In this document: positions 1 through 9,508 of the stretch, one piece after another
How the letters are laid out: the number at the start of each line of letters is the position of its first letter
Position numbering within the stretch: position 1 is the first letter of the stretch
DNA from: Bacteroidota bacterium
GTDB taxonomy: Bacteria; Bacteroidota; Bacteroidia; AKYH767-A; OLB10
DNA: 64,000 bases
Assembly: GCA_016721435.1 (NCBI GenBank)
Contig: JADKIC010000025.1
Span: forward strand, 24,557-88,556
Direction of reading: 5' to 3'
Program-made: the position numbers and the translations under genes
Notes under the pieces: model-generated
What the model was told of the DNA's origin: nothing
Databases searched by the model: none
Seen by the model: the letters and a program-made list of their open reading frames with translations, nothing else

Positions 1-2232
1 AGTCAAAATCCTTCTAACTGGCAAGCGTTAGGTCCTATCCAATTTCCATTCAACAACAGTGGACAAATTAATGGGATTGGCAGGGTTTGTCAGATGAAAT
101 TTCATCCTACTGATTCGCAAAAAGTATATGCAGTCAGTGCATCCGGTGGCTTGTGGATGAGTACCAATGCTACCGGATCCTGGCAAAAAACAGGTAGTGA
201 TAAAATAGCATTGTCGGCATGTTCATCCGTTTGCATTGATTTTACTAATGACAGTATTATATATCTTAGTACAGGAGATCCTAACTACTACTCCACAGGA
301 TCGGGCATTTACCGAAGTAATGACGCGGGTAACAATTGGTTTCCTGCCAACAACACTATTGGAAACCGAATGGCGGTTGAATTATTAATGGATCCTTTGA
401 ATCATGAAATAGTAGTGGCAGCGACGAATGATGGGATCTGGAAAACGGCAGATGGTGGTCTCTCCTGGAATGTTAGAAAAAGCGGAGGGCAGTTTACAGA
501 AATGGTGGCGAAGCCTGCACCCGGAAGCAGGACATTGTATGCTGTTACTTACAGTGAATTTTATAAGTCAGAAGATTTCGGAGAAACATGGAATTTAATT
601 AGCAATGGTATTGCTGTACCGGGCGGAGGAAGCGGACTAGGTATGCGTTTAGCGGTATCAGCAGCTGATTCCGGAGTGGTTTATGCCGGAATGATAAAAG
701 ATGAGGGTACAATTTTCAGATCCAATGATGGAGGAAACACTTTCACTACAGTTTATCATAATCCTGCACAGAGCCTGGTGGGATATGATGCCAATGGTAA
801 CGGACAAGGCAATTATAATTTCAGTATGTGCGCAGCACCCAACAATCCCAATGTTGTGTTTGTGGGTGCACATGTTGTTTGGAGATCTACAGATGGAGGA
901 GTGACATGGACACAGCTCACCCAATGGTGGCAGATTTTGCACACGGATATGCATCAAATGCTTTACAACCCTTATTCTACACAGGAGTTATACAATATCA
1001 ATGATGGAGGCATTTGGAGGAGTCTTAATGCAGGAGTGAACTGGGGGGTGAGATGTAATGGATTAGAAGCCACTGAAATTTACAAGGCCGCTTCAAATCC
1101 GGTTCGAAAAGACAATCTCAGTATTGGAACACAAGACAATGGAGAACTTTTTTCTGCAAACGGACAATGGCGAACGAATCGTGGAGGAGATTGGTCGTCG
1201 AGGATGACCTATGATTATCAAAACTATAATCTGGTTTATTATCATGAAAACGGAAAGCGGAGAAATGTCATTTCCGGTCCTGAAGTTTCCTTTGGTTTAC
1301 CATTTACCTCTTCAAATAATTTACGACTTGCATTTACTCCATTAAACAGCGAGATGGGCTTAGCCGGTATTGGTGATCTTTATTTATCCTCTGATCTTAG
1401 CAGTCCGGTTCCATTTTGGACGCCGATAAGCAGCTTTTCGGCAGGAATAAAGAGCATTGAATTTGCGGCGCATTCTACTGACTTGGCCTATGTCCTTACA
1501 ATTCCCAATCAATTCAGAAAATTTTCAGGACTTAATACCGGCACCATAGCTTCAGTTACTTCAAATTTACCATCCACCTTAACGAACGGAGGATCGGTCA
1601 CGGGTTTGGTAAATGATTCAAATGTTATTTATGTCACTGCCGGATCAAAAGTTTACCGATCCGCTGATCAAGGTATGAGTTGGAGTAATGTCACTTTCAA
1701 TCTTCCGAATATTAACATCATTAAAATCATTCATGACCCCTACTCTACTGACGAATCAGTATATATCTCCAATACCGCCGGGATCTGGTACAAAAACCAA
1801 ACGATGAGCTCCTGGTTTAATTATTCTCAGGGTTTGCCGGCGATAGCTTCCATTACTGATTTTATGTATGTTAATGATGGTCCGGCAAACAGTGTCATCA
1901 GGGTTTCTACTTATGGACGCGGCGTATGGGAAAGCACTCTTCAGGGCACCACCTCATCCACTGCGGAGGGCAATAATCCGGATAAATGGCTTGTAGCTCC
2001 CAATCCTGCCAGCAATGTCATCACGGTTTCATCTACCAATCTGAAAGAAAAGAACATCGTAAAGATCCAATTTTACTCGATCAACGGTAGTTTGATCGCT
2101 GAATACAAAATCAATCCTCCGTTCACTTCCGGAGATTTTTCCATTGCGCATTTTCCACCCGGCACCTATCAGCTCCTTCTAATTACCGATAAAGGACAAA
2201 CCGAAGGAGTAGGCAAATTTGTAAAAGAATAA
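1..2232 (+). CDS. Secreted BNR/sortilin-like repeat protein with T9SS type A sorting domain (5' end outside window)
   Basis: The frame is open from the first base, so the N-terminus lies upstream; an internal Met at 94 is not the start. The protein is built of BNR/Asp-box-like units (SNDAGNNW, TADGGLSWN, SEDFGETWN, STDGGVTW) that form a sortilin/VPS10-type beta-propeller, and the N-terminal fragment with the pattern NWQALGP...GRV is typical of this class. The last 80 residues, from LVAPNPASN to the final GKFVKE, are a type A T9SS sorting domain, so the protein is predicted to be exported and attached to the cell surface or released. No catalytic residues are recognised; substrate binding or glycan contact is possible but unproven. 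It is followed by an AT-rich inverted repeat and by an unrelated metabolic gene with its own promoter. Confidence 0.85.
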   Translation, partial: SQNPSNWQALGPIQFPFNNSGQINGIGRVCQMKFHPTDSQKVYAVSASGGLWMSTNATGSWQKTGSDKIALSACSSVCIDFTNDSIIYLSTGDPNYYSTGSGIYRSNDAGNNWFPANNTIGNRMAVELLMDPLNHEIVVAATNDGIWKTADGGLSWNVRKSGGQFTEMVAKPAPGSRTLYAVTYSEFYKSEDFGETWNLISNGIAVPGGGSGLGMRLAVSAADSGVVYAGMIKDEGTIFRSNDGGNTFTTVYHNPAQSLVGYDANGNGQGNYNFSMCAAPNNPNVVFVGAHVVWRSTDGGVTWTQLTQWWQILHTDMHQMLYNPYSTQELYNINDGGIWRSLNAGVNWGVRCNGLEATEIYKAASNPVRKDNLSIGTQDNGELFSANGQWRTNRGGDWSSRMTYDYQNYNLVYYHENGKRRNVISGPEVSFGLPFTSSNNLRLAFTPLNSEMGLAGIGDLYLSSDLSSPVPFWTPISSFSAGIKSIEFAAHSTDLAYVLTIPNQFRKFSGLNTGTIASVTSNLPSTLTNGGSVTGLVNDSNVIYVTAGSKVYRSADQGMSWSNVTFNLPNINIIKIIHDPYSTDESVYISNTAGIWYKNQTMSSWFNYSQGLPAIASITDFMYVNDGPANSVIRVSTYGRGVWESTLQGTTSSTAEGNNPDKWLVAPNPASNVITVSSTNLKEKNIVKIQFYSINGSLIAEYKINPPFTSGDFSIAHFPPGTYQLLLITDKGQTEGVGKFVKE

Positions 2233-2263
2233 TTATGTAATTTACGTAACGTACATTACATAA
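2233..2263 (+). terminator. AT-rich inverted repeat after the BNR gene
   Basis: TTATGTAAT and ATTACATAA form a perfect 9-bp inverted repeat with a 13-base loop directly after the stop codon. There is only a weak T/A tail, so it may be a weak terminator or a protein-binding site. Confidence 0.35.
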
Positions 2264-2298
2264 AATAAAGTGTTAGGGAATTACCGGCAGATAAAGGC

Positions 2299-2306
2299 TA
2301 ATTTTG
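2299..2306 (+). promoter_or_regulatory. Bacteroidota -7 promoter element TAATTTTG for the HBD gene
   Basis: An exact match to TAnnTTTG lies 18 bases before the ATG at 2325. A TTG that could be read as an in-frame upstream start falls inside this element, which argues for the ATG as the true start. Confidence 0.6.
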
Positions 2307-2324
2307 CCATTCTCAAAAACAACT

Positions 2325-3218
2325 ATGCAACAAATTACAATTATTGGATCCGGACAAATGGGAAATGGCATTGCGCATGTATTTGCTCAAAGCGGTTACG
2401 ATGTTACCATCATTGACATTCGACAGGAAGCATTAGATCAGGCCCTCATTACAATCGGAAAAAACATGGAGCGTCAGGTAGCGAAAGGGATAATCACCGA
2501 AGAGGAAAAAAATCAATCTCTCCAACGTATAAAAACCACGACTGCATTTGACAAAGGAGTGGCTGCTGCAGATCTTGTAGTAGAAGCCGCGACTGAAAAC
2601 ATTGATTTAAAATTAAAGATCTTTTCAGATTTAGACCGGTATACAAAGGCGGAATGTATACTGGCCACTAACACTTCTTCGATATCCATCACCAGGATCG
2701 CGGCCTCAACGAAACGAGGCGACAAAGTCATTGGAATGCATTTCATGAATCCTGTCCCTGTAATGAAATTGATAGAGGTAATTCGTGGTTATAACACCAG
2801 TGATGAAGTCACGAAACAGATTGTCGATTTATCGTTGAAACTCGGGAAGGTACCGGTAGAAGTCAATGATTATCCGGGCTTCGTTGCCAATAGAATTCTT
2901 ATGCCCATGATCAACGAGGCCATTTTTACTTTGTTTGAGGGAGTGGCCGGAGTTCATGAAATAGACACCGTGATGAAACTTGGAATGGCGCATCCGATGG
3001 GGCCACTGCAACTCGCAGACTTTATAGGATTAGATACCTGTTTAAGTATATTAAGAGTAATACATGATGGTTTTGGCAATCCCAAATATGCACCATGTCC
3101 GCTACTCGTCAACATGGTTACCTCCGGCAACCTGGGAGTAAAAACAGGACAAGGATTTTACAAATACACCAAAGGTGTAAAAGAACTTGTGGTTGCAGAT
3201 TATTTTACCACGAAGTAA
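2325..3218 (+). CDS. hbd: 3-hydroxybutyryl-CoA dehydrogenase
   Basis: NAD(P)-dependent oxidation/reduction of 3-hydroxybutyryl-CoA/acetoacetyl-CoA in short-chain acyl-CoA metabolism. The 297-residue protein starts with a Rossmann nucleotide-binding motif (GSGQMGNGIA) and has the family's ATNTSSISIT segment, the catalytic-His region GMHFMNPVP, and the C-terminal dimerisation part with GFVANRILMP and the ending KTGQGFYKY. Length equals the usual single-domain enzyme of about 280-300 residues; no enoyl-CoA hydratase domain is fused. The ATG at 2325 is chosen because the upstream TTG sits in the -7 element. The gene seems to stand alone. Confidence 0.92.
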   Translation: MQQITIIGSGQMGNGIAHVFAQSGYDVTIIDIRQEALDQALITIGKNMERQVAKGIITEEEKNQSLQRIKTTTAFDKGVAAADLVVEAATENIDLKLKIFSDLDRYTKAECILATNTSSISITRIAASTKRGDKVIGMHFMNPVPVMKLIEVIRGYNTSDEVTKQIVDLSLKLGKVPVEVNDYPGFVANRILMPMINEAIFTLFEGVAGVHEIDTVMKLGMAHPMGPLQLADFIGLDTCLSILRVIHDGFGNPKYAPCPLLVNMVTSGNLGVKTGQGFYKYTKGVKELVVADYFTTK

Positions 3219-3388
3219 TCGTTCGTTTTACCGGAGGAAAAGGAATTCCGTGAGGAGTATATGTCATCACGTTAATGGCAGATTCACAAATTTTATCTCC
3301 CCGGGGACATTGCTTAGTGGTATAAAATGAAAGAAAGTAACATCCTTTTAAACGAGGTAATCTTTTAAGTAAATTTACAATAAGTGAG

Positions 3389-3448
3389 ATGAAATTCAAC
3401 TTCTACATAGAGGACAACAGCATAAATATCGAAACCACCAGAGGATGA
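3389..3448 (+). CDS. Possible 19-residue leader ORF overlapping the Smr gene start
   Basis: An ATG opens a short acidic reading frame (MKFNFYIEDNSINIETTRG) whose TGA overlaps the next gene's ATG as ATGA. The arrangement would allow translational coupling. There is no independent evidence that it is translated. Confidence 0.25.
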   Translation: MKFNFYIEDNSINIETTRG

Positions 3449-4497
3449 AAAAAGAAGGATTCAGAGAGGGAGATTTTGTCAGTTTTTTAAATGAAAAACA
3501 GGAAGGCATCGTTAAAGAAATACGGGCAGGAGGCAACATCGTTGTAGATATTGAAGACGGATTTCCCATTGAAGTTACCGCCGGTGAAATTGTTCTGGTT
3601 AAACGAAAAGGCGAAGAAGATCTAAAAAAACAGCAAGGTGATAAAATCATTTCTGAATCACTGGAGTTAAGCTATGTTTCTTTTCCGGAGATGTTACCCA
3701 TCAAAAACGAAATTTATTTACTTATCGTTCCAACGGAAAACCAGGTGAGTTCCGGACCTTTGCGGTTATATCTGATCAACACAACCGAGCACCATTTTGT
3801 TTTTACATTACATAGCAGAAAACACAATAAATCTTCCGGTTTTAATTATGGTACCCTTCCATCGGGACAATGTAATTTTTTATCCGAGATAAAAAGAGAT
3901 GAGTTGTTTGAAAAAGGAGAATTTGTTTTTGATGCTTTGAAATTTCAATTCAACCCACACAACAGCACCTCCAGAATACACAAATCTATTGAAATAATAT
4001 TGCCTGATATTTCACAGACTTTTCCAAAACTCCCTTCTCCCCTATCCTTTGCCAAAATAGTACACTTGTTTAGCAGTTTAGAGCAAGATCCTTTAAACGA
4101 CGAGGATATCTTCGAAAAACTAAAATCTGAATATGCACAACCTGAGAAGCAAAAATTTTCTGTGTCAAATGAAAAGCAGAAAAACAGGAATCAGGATTTT
4201 ACTGCACAATTTGGTCTAACTCCTTCCAAATTTGAGGTAGATTTACATATCGAAGAATTGACGGATCAAGTTGAAAAATTAAACAATTCGACGATGCTAG
4301 AAATACAGTTGAGACATTTCAGAAAGGAACTTGACCTGGCCATACTGCGACATGCAAGATCTATTGTCTTTATTCATGGTATTGGCAATGGGAAATTAAA
4401 AGCAGAAATCAGAAAAGAACTCACCTCTTCCGGAATTCGTTTCACTGACGGAGCTTATAATCGATACGGGGCCGGTGCAACGGAGGTATTCTTGTAA
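3445..4497 (+). CDS. DUF2027 protein with C-terminal Smr domain
   Basis: The 350-residue cytosolic protein begins with a KOW/MutS2-like beta module (GDFVSFLNEKQEGIVKEI) and continues with the Bacteroidota-specific DUF2027 region. It ends in a Smr domain with the hallmark DLHIEEL at about residue 268 and IVFIHGIGNGKLKAEIRKEL at about 306-325. Smr domains nick branched DNA or cut RNA in MutS2 and relatives, with the DxH motif as the likely catalytic site. The role of the DUF2027 fusion is unknown. It may be translated by coupling to a tiny upstream frame. The next gene is convergent, 17 bases after the stop. Confidence 0.85.
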   Translation: MKKEGFREGDFVSFLNEKQEGIVKEIRAGGNIVVDIEDGFPIEVTAGEIVLVKRKGEEDLKKQQGDKIISESLELSYVSFPEMLPIKNEIYLLIVPTENQVSSGPLRLYLINTTEHHFVFTLHSRKHNKSSGFNYGTLPSGQCNFLSEIKRDELFEKGEFVFDALKFQFNPHNSTSRIHKSIEIILPDISQTFPKLPSPLSFAKIVHLFSSLEQDPLNDEDIFEKLKSEYAQPEKQKFSVSNEKQKNRNQDFTAQFGLTPSKFEVDLHIEELTDQVEKLNNSTMLEIQLRHFRKELDLAILRHARSIVFIHGIGNGKLKAEIRKELTSSGIRFTDGAYNRYGAGATEVFL

Positions 4498-4514
4498 CGG
4501 TGACTAACTATTAC

Positions 4515-5078
4515 TTACGACACTTTATCGTCTGAATACGGGGACAATTTTTCAAGATCCATTTCGATTTGTTTCATCCACTTGGGAGAAAGGCCACTTT
4601 CACCTTCATGATCGGCGTCAAACTTTTCCTGCATTTTCTTCAATTCAACAAAACACTTTTTATACGCCTTTTTTGCTGCTTCCGTACTCCGGACTTCTTT
4701 CAACTTTTGCCTTAACTTCCTGGCGTAAATTTCAGTAATATTAAAGTGAGCCTGTTCATGAAGGAGCGTTTCAGCATTTCCCGTATCGCGGATCCAGGAT
4801 TGACCCGGCACCATAAAAGCGACCACTGTATAAGAAATCTTATTTCCCACTGATTCATAGGAAAAATGGATACCACAATATATAAATCCCTCTAATTGCT
4901 TGTAGGAACGCTTGCCGGTTTTAAAATTCGTTTTACGTCCCGGAGACTCTTTCCTGAAATCATCTATTGTTAACTGTGATGGGGAGCTCCATGCAATTTC
5001 ATCTTTTAAAGCATGTGGTTGAGCAATAGAAATACTTGAAAGAAGTACCAGAAAGGAAATCATAACAGCATGTTTCAT
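4515..5078 (-). CDS. Secreted DUF922 protein, putative Zn-dependent protease
   Basis: A 187-residue protein with a clear signal peptide (hydrophobic core at residues 5-18, ending SIAQ). It belongs to DUF922, annotated in the family as predicted secreted Zn-dependent proteases. The HExxH-type motif LLHEQAHFNI lies near residue 96 and is followed by a charged helical region (ARKLRQKLKEV). The periplasm is the expected location. It is transcribed divergently from the metallo-hydrolase, with about 55 bases between the two starts. Activity has not been demonstrated for this protein; the metal site is visible, the rest is family knowledge. Confidence 0.75.
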   Translation of the reverse strand: MKHAVMISFLVLLSSISIAQPHALKDEIAWSSPSQLTIDDFRKESPGRKTNFKTGKRSYKQLEGFIYCGIHFSYESVGNKISYTVVAFMVPGQSWIRDTGNAETLLHEQAHFNITEIYARKLRQKLKEVRSTEAAKKAYKKCFVELKKMQEKFDADHEGESGLSPKWMKQIEMDLEKLSPYSDDKVS

Positions 5079-5133
5079 AGTGTAGAGATCATCAATTTGG
5101 AACTAAGATCAACATTATTTAATTTTACGTGAT

Positions 5134-6550
5134 ATGAAGATAACCTTTCATGGTGCAGCGCAGACTGTAACCGGCAGCAAACACCTTATTACAACGGAGC
5201 GAAATAAACAATTATTATTGGATTGTGGGCTTTTTCAAAACAGCGGAGGAGACAACGCCGAATTAAACCGTCATTTAGGTTTTGATCCTTCCGGAATCGA
5301 TTACATGATCCTTTCCCATGCATATTGATCATTCGGGCAATATTCCCTTTTTAGTAAAATCGGGGTATAGTGGTCCTATTTATTGCACACCTGCCACGCT
5401 TGACTTATGTACTATTATGTTGGCCGACAGTGCGCACATTCAGGAAAATGATATCAAATACTTAAATAAAAGAAGAGCCAAAAGCGGGAAAAGACCCCTT
5501 GATGAACTTTACAATGTGGACGATGTGGTTAAAGCGATGAAACAATTTGTACCGGTGCCGCTGGATAAATGGGAAGAAATTGATCCGCATATAAAATTTC
5601 TATTTACTGATGCCGGCCATATTCTTGGAAGTGCCGCGGTGAACCTTGTGTTTGAGGAGCCTACAGGAGCAACCAAAGTGTTCTTTTCAGGAGATATAGG
5701 AAGATCTAATGATATGATTTTGAGAAAACCACAAGACTTCCCTCAAGCGGACTATATTATCATGGAATCTACTTACGGTGACCGGCTTCATGAATCTTCC
5801 GTAGATGCCGAATTGCATCTATTTAATATTGTCAAAGACACCTGTGTTGCCCGAAAGGGGAAATTAATTATTCCGGCATTTAGTTTAGGTCGGACACAGG
5901 AAATCGTTTATTCATTAAACCGACTTTATAATAACGGACTAATCCCCCGAATTCCGGTATATGTTGATTCGCCTTTGGCCATCAGCGCTACCTCCATTAT
6001 GCGGAAACACAAAGAATCATTTAATCCGGAAACTATTGAGTACATGCAAAAGGATGATGATCCATTTGGATTTGAAACCTTACATTATGTCAGAGAAGTG
6101 GAGGACTCGAAAGCCTTGAATGATTTTGATGAACCCTGCATCATTATATCCGCATCAGGCATGTTAGAGGCAGGAAGAATAAAACATCATGTGAAGAACA
6201 ATATTAGTAATGAGAAAAACACCATATTGATTATTGGCTATGTCCCACCGGGGTCTTTGGGAGGGAAATTAATTGAAGGGACTAAGGAAGTCAAAATTTT
6301 CGGAGATATCTATCCGGTAAATGCGCAAATTGCTGTACTTGATTCGTATAGTGCTCATGCGGATTACAAGGAGATGATGGAATATCTTCGCTGTCAGAAT
6401 CCTCAGCAGGTAAAACGACTTTTTTTAGTACATGGCGAACCGGAAGCCCAGTTAAAGTTCAAAGAGCATTTAAATGGTATGGGCTTTAGCGATATTGTTA
6501 TTCCAATTCATGGGAGAGAGTTTTCCATTGGATTAAGTAAATACTTCTAA
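5134..6550 (+). CDS. MBL-fold beta-CASP metallo-hydrolase (CPSF/RNA-processing type), frameshifted
   Basis: The two pieces together make a 472-residue metallo-beta-lactamase/beta-CASP protein of the bacterial CPSF-like group, which processes RNA in characterised relatives. Visible are motif 1 (TVTGSKHLI), GHILGSAAVN, FSGDIGR, MESTYGDR, PAFSLGRTQE of the beta-CASP insert, and the C-terminal SYSAHADYKE and LVHGEPE. The break falls exactly in the metal-binding HxHxDH motif: frame 1 reads LSHAY-stop and frame 2 resumes HIDHSGN. Restoring CA in ATGCAT (5318-5323) gives LSHAHIDHSGN and a total length divisible by three. As read the enzyme would be dead, so this is either a two-base consensus error or a recent null mutation. 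Confidence 0.85.
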
Positions 6551-6782
6551 CATATTTTTCGAAACTACCTTGGTGTGACATGGCATCTTGTTTTCAAATA
6601 GATTGTATTGTTTTAATTTCCTGAGAAGGATAATCTAAATCGTCGAATCGAACAAGCCTTTTATTTAGTGAGTCCGCATCTGTTTTAACAATGCTCCCTG
6701 CAAAAAGGCCGTTAATTCCTCATTTTAAAAATTCACTCACTGACCTCCATTGCAAATTGATTTAACAGATTTATACCAATAT

Positions 6783-6796
6783 GTGATAAAGATCAT
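6783..6796 (+). promoter_or_regulatory. FNR-type box gTGATAAAGATCAt
   Basis: Matches the TTGATnnnnATCAA consensus except at the outermost bases. Its centre is 51.5 bp before the first base of a perfect -7 element (6841), the same offset as the ccoI and ccoS boxes. Confidence 0.7.
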
Positions 6797-6840
6797 AAAA
6801 CTTCCTGACGAGAATTATAAACCTTAACTGTACATGAGGG

Positions 6841-6848
6841 TACTTTTG
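6841..6848 (+). promoter_or_regulatory. -7 element TACTTTTG for the DUF2892 gene
   Basis: Perfect TAnnTTTG, 40 bases before the ATG. No TTG-type -33 element is seen at the expected distance, as expected for an activator-dependent promoter. Confidence 0.65.
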
Positions 6849-6888
6849 AAATATAAATCATATTTCGTTCACCTTTAAAAAATAATAT

Positions 6889-7080
6889 ATGAAAACGAAC
6901 TTAGGAATGACAGACCGTGTTATCAGAATGTTTCTTGGAATTTCAGTTGCAATGGTATTTATATACCATGGCAGCATTTGGGCTCTTCTTGGTTTAATTC
7001 CATTTATTACCGGTATAATCGGCAATTGCCCTTTATACAATATAATGGGAATTAATACTGTTGAAGCAGACCACTCTTAA
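6889..7080 (+). CDS. DUF2892 small inner-membrane protein (YgaP-type membrane domain)
   Basis: A 63-residue protein with the typical DUF2892 layout: a short cytosolic start (MTDRVIRMFLG), two hydrophobic helices (about residues 13-26 and 29-43) and the conserved GNCPLYNIMGINT end with one cysteine. In other bacteria this domain occurs alone or fused to rhodanese domains and is linked to sulfur or stress physiology; the exact role is unknown. The gene follows an FNR-type box and its own -7 element, so it is probably induced at low oxygen together with the cbb3 genes. The histidine kinase gene follows after 92 bases. Confidence 0.8.
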   Translation: MKTNLGMTDRVIRMFLGISVAMVFIYHGSIWALLGLIPFITGIIGNCPLYNIMGINTVEADHS

Positions 7081-7172
7081 ACTAAATAATTTTCCGAATC
7101 CGTCAAAATATGCCGCTAAGTTGCGCAAGATCTCTTAATTTTAGCAGCAATCCTGACAGGATAGAAGAATAA

Positions 7173-8415
7173 ATGAAACAGCTACAGAAACCGGAGTTAA
7201 TCGACACACTATTCAATCATTCAGCGGAAGGAATAATTGTAGTTGACGTAAAGGGAAATATACGTTTAGCAAATTCGGCGATTGCCAGAATGCTTAATTA
7301 TTCTACTTCAGAACTGGAGTCTTTAAATGTTGATGATCTAGTACCTGATATGGTTCGATCAAAGCATCGACAACATAGAAACGACTTCCATAAGCATTCT
7401 AACACCCGTACAATGGGAATGGGAATTGACTTATTTGCCCGAAAAAACGGCGGAGAATTACTTCCGGTCGAAATTAGTTTGAGCCCAATGGAAGTGAATG
7501 GTGAAAAGTTTATCATGTCCTTTATCATCGACATTACACTTCGAAAACAAATCGAACAATCGGTACTGGATAAGCAAAAGGAATTGGAAAGAGTTGCTGC
7601 AGCACTTATCGCCACCAATGAAGAGCTGGAAAAAAAAGTATCCGACCGGACAAAAGTTCTTCAGGAAGCCATCAGGGAACTGGAAAAATCAAGAAATGAA
7701 CTTAGTGAAGCATTAGAAAAAGAAAAGGACTTAAATGATTTGAAATCACGATTCATTTCTATGGCTTCACATGAATTCAGAACCCCTTTAACAACTATTC
7801 TTTCATCTGCCAGCCTTATATCAGAATACAATACCAATGAAAGTTTAGACAAACGGATAAAACATATTAATAGAATTAAATCATCGGTTAACAATCTCAA
7901 TGATATACTTAGCGATTTTCTATCTATCAGCAAACTTGAAGAAGGGAAGGTGCATGCTGAATACAGAAATTTCGATTTAACAGAGCTCGTGGATGAAGTA
8001 GTTTTAGATATGCAAATAAATGCAAGAAGTGGACAGAAAATTAAATATGAGCATAAGGGAGACGTGGCTGTTTATCTGGATAGTAAACTCATTAAAAACA
8101 TACTCATCAATCTAATCAATAATGCGATTAAATTTACCGGGGAAAATAAGAGTATTTATATTAGAACCAGGTGTGATTCTTATACCATCAGTTTTGAAAT
8201 ACAGGATGAAGGCATGGGTATAAGTGAAGATGATCAGAAGCATCTATTTGAACGTTTTTACAGGGGAAAAAACGCATTTAACATTCAAGGCACCTGGACT
8301 TGGACTGCACATCGTGGGAAATTACGTTGACTTAATGAAAGGACATATTATTTTAAACAGCATACTCAATAAAGGTACCACCATAAAAATAACCTTTCCA
8401 AATCAGAAGCATTAA
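7173..8415 (+). CDS. PAS-domain sensor histidine kinase (frameshift near the G2 box)
   Basis: An N-terminal PAS domain (about residues 8-125, LFNHSAEGIIVVDVKGNIRLA) is followed by a coiled coil (130-185), an H-box with phospho-acceptor His at about residue 200 (SHEFRTPLT), an N-box (LINNAIKF) and a G1 box (DEGMGIS). The frame breaks after NIQGT; the other frame continues GLGLHIVGNYVDLMKGH to a normal end. Either an extra T in the CCTGG segment near 8294 or the loss of CA explains it. No transmembrane segment is visible, so the PAS domain senses a cytosolic signal. The stop is two bases before the receiver-CRP gene, so the two form an operon and probably a two-component pair. Confidence 0.87.
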
Positions 8416-8417
8416 CT

Positions 8418-9479
8418 ATGAACAAAAAAATTCTATTGATCGAGGACAACGAAGATGTTAGGGAAAATACAGCCGAAATACTGGAGCTGGCTGAATACAA
8501 AGTACTCACTGCTCCTGATGGTAAGGAAGGTGTTGAACTAGCCCGAAAGGAGTTGCCTGATCTGATCATTTGTGATATCATGATGCCCGGATTAGATGGT
8601 TATGGAGTACTTCATCTTCTGAGTAAGGACCCACAATTATCCACTGTCCCCTTTATTTTTTTAACAGCCAAAGCGGAAAGAAGTGATATGAGAAAAGGTA
8701 TGGAATTGGGCGCGGATGACTATATCACAAAACCATTTGATAAAACCGAACTTTTAAATGCCGTTGAAAGTAGATTGAAGAAAGCTGAGACATTGAAGAA
8801 AGAGTATGACAAAGACCTCGAAGGTCTGGGTAATTTTATTAGTGATGTCGCCGGAGCCGGAGCTTTAAAGCGGTTTTTAGAAGGTAAAAAAATCAATCAT
8901 TACCGGAAAAAAGAAAGTATTTATTTAGAGGGGAATTATCCTAATGGATTATTTTTCATCAATAGTGGCAAAATAAAAATCTTTAAAACTCACGAATATG
9001 GAAAAGAGCTGATAACCGACTTATTGAAAGAAGGAGATTTTTTTGGCTATACTACCCTATTAGAAGAAAATCCATATAACGAATCTGCTGAAGCTTTGGA
9101 AGATGCTGAAATCACCTTTATTCCTAAAGAAGAATTCCAACAAATGGTTTTCGGAAATGTGTCCGTCACAAAAAATTTCCTTAAGATTTTAACCAAAGGG
9201 GTATTAGATAAACAGGAACGGTTACTCGACTTAGCTTATAGCTCGGTACGGAAGAGGACAGCAGAGGCCTTAGTCTTGTTAAGAGATAAGTACCAGGCTA
9301 AAGAAGGAGAACAGTTTTCCATTGCAATAGCCCGGGATGACCTTGCGAATATTGTAGGCACTGCCACGGAATCTTTGATACGCACACTGAGTGATTTTAA
9401 GGAAGAAAAACTCATTGAAATCAAGGATGGCAAAATCAAGATTCTTGATGAAAAGAAACTCAGGAATTTAAAAGCTTAA
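8418..9479 (+). CDS. Receiver domain - CRP/FNR-type transcription regulator fusion
   Basis: 353 residues. A CheY-like receiver (1-125) has acidic residues E9/D10, phospho-acceptor D53 (IICDIMMPG) and the KPF lysine near 104. A linker leads to a cNMP-binding-type beta barrel (about 155-265) and a C-terminal winged helix-turn-helix (about 285-345; DDLANIVGTATESLIRTLSDF). The recognition helix keeps the Glu and Arg (E-x3-R) used by CRP/FNR proteins. There is no cysteine cluster at the N-terminus, so it is not a classical Fe-S FNR sensor; input more likely arrives by phosphorylation from the kinase just upstream. Its surroundings carry four FNR-type boxes, making it the prime local candidate to bind them. 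Confidence 0.88.
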   Translation: MNKKILLIEDNEDVRENTAEILELAEYKVLTAPDGKEGVELARKELPDLIICDIMMPGLDGYGVLHLLSKDPQLSTVPFIFLTAKAERSDMRKGMELGADDYITKPFDKTELLNAVESRLKKAETLKKEYDKDLEGLGNFISDVAGAGALKRFLEGKKINHYRKKESIYLEGNYPNGLFFINSGKIKIFKTHEYGKELITDLLKEGDFFGYTTLLEENPYNESAEALEDAEITFIPKEEFQQMVFGNVSVTKNFLKILTKGVLDKQERLLDLAYSSVRKRTAEALVLLRDKYQAKEGEQFSIAIARDDLANIVGTATESLIRTLSDFKEEKLIEIKDGKIKILDEKKLRNLKA

Positions 9480-9508
9480 ATGAAATATTGATCATTTAAT
9501 AGCGCACA

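Larger units (their letters stand above)
6551..6888. other. Intergenic region with FNR box and promoter
   Basis: No gene is recognised here. The minus strand has a short open stretch without a start codon and without any family resemblance that I can see. The supported content is the FNR-type box and -7 element for the DUF2892 gene. Confidence 0.5.

Noticed and set aside
3205..3399. Minus-strand frame of 64 codons with two Cys between HBD and the Smr gene
   Set aside because: Begins with TTG, overlaps the end of HBD, has no recognisable family and the region is explained as a convergent gap.
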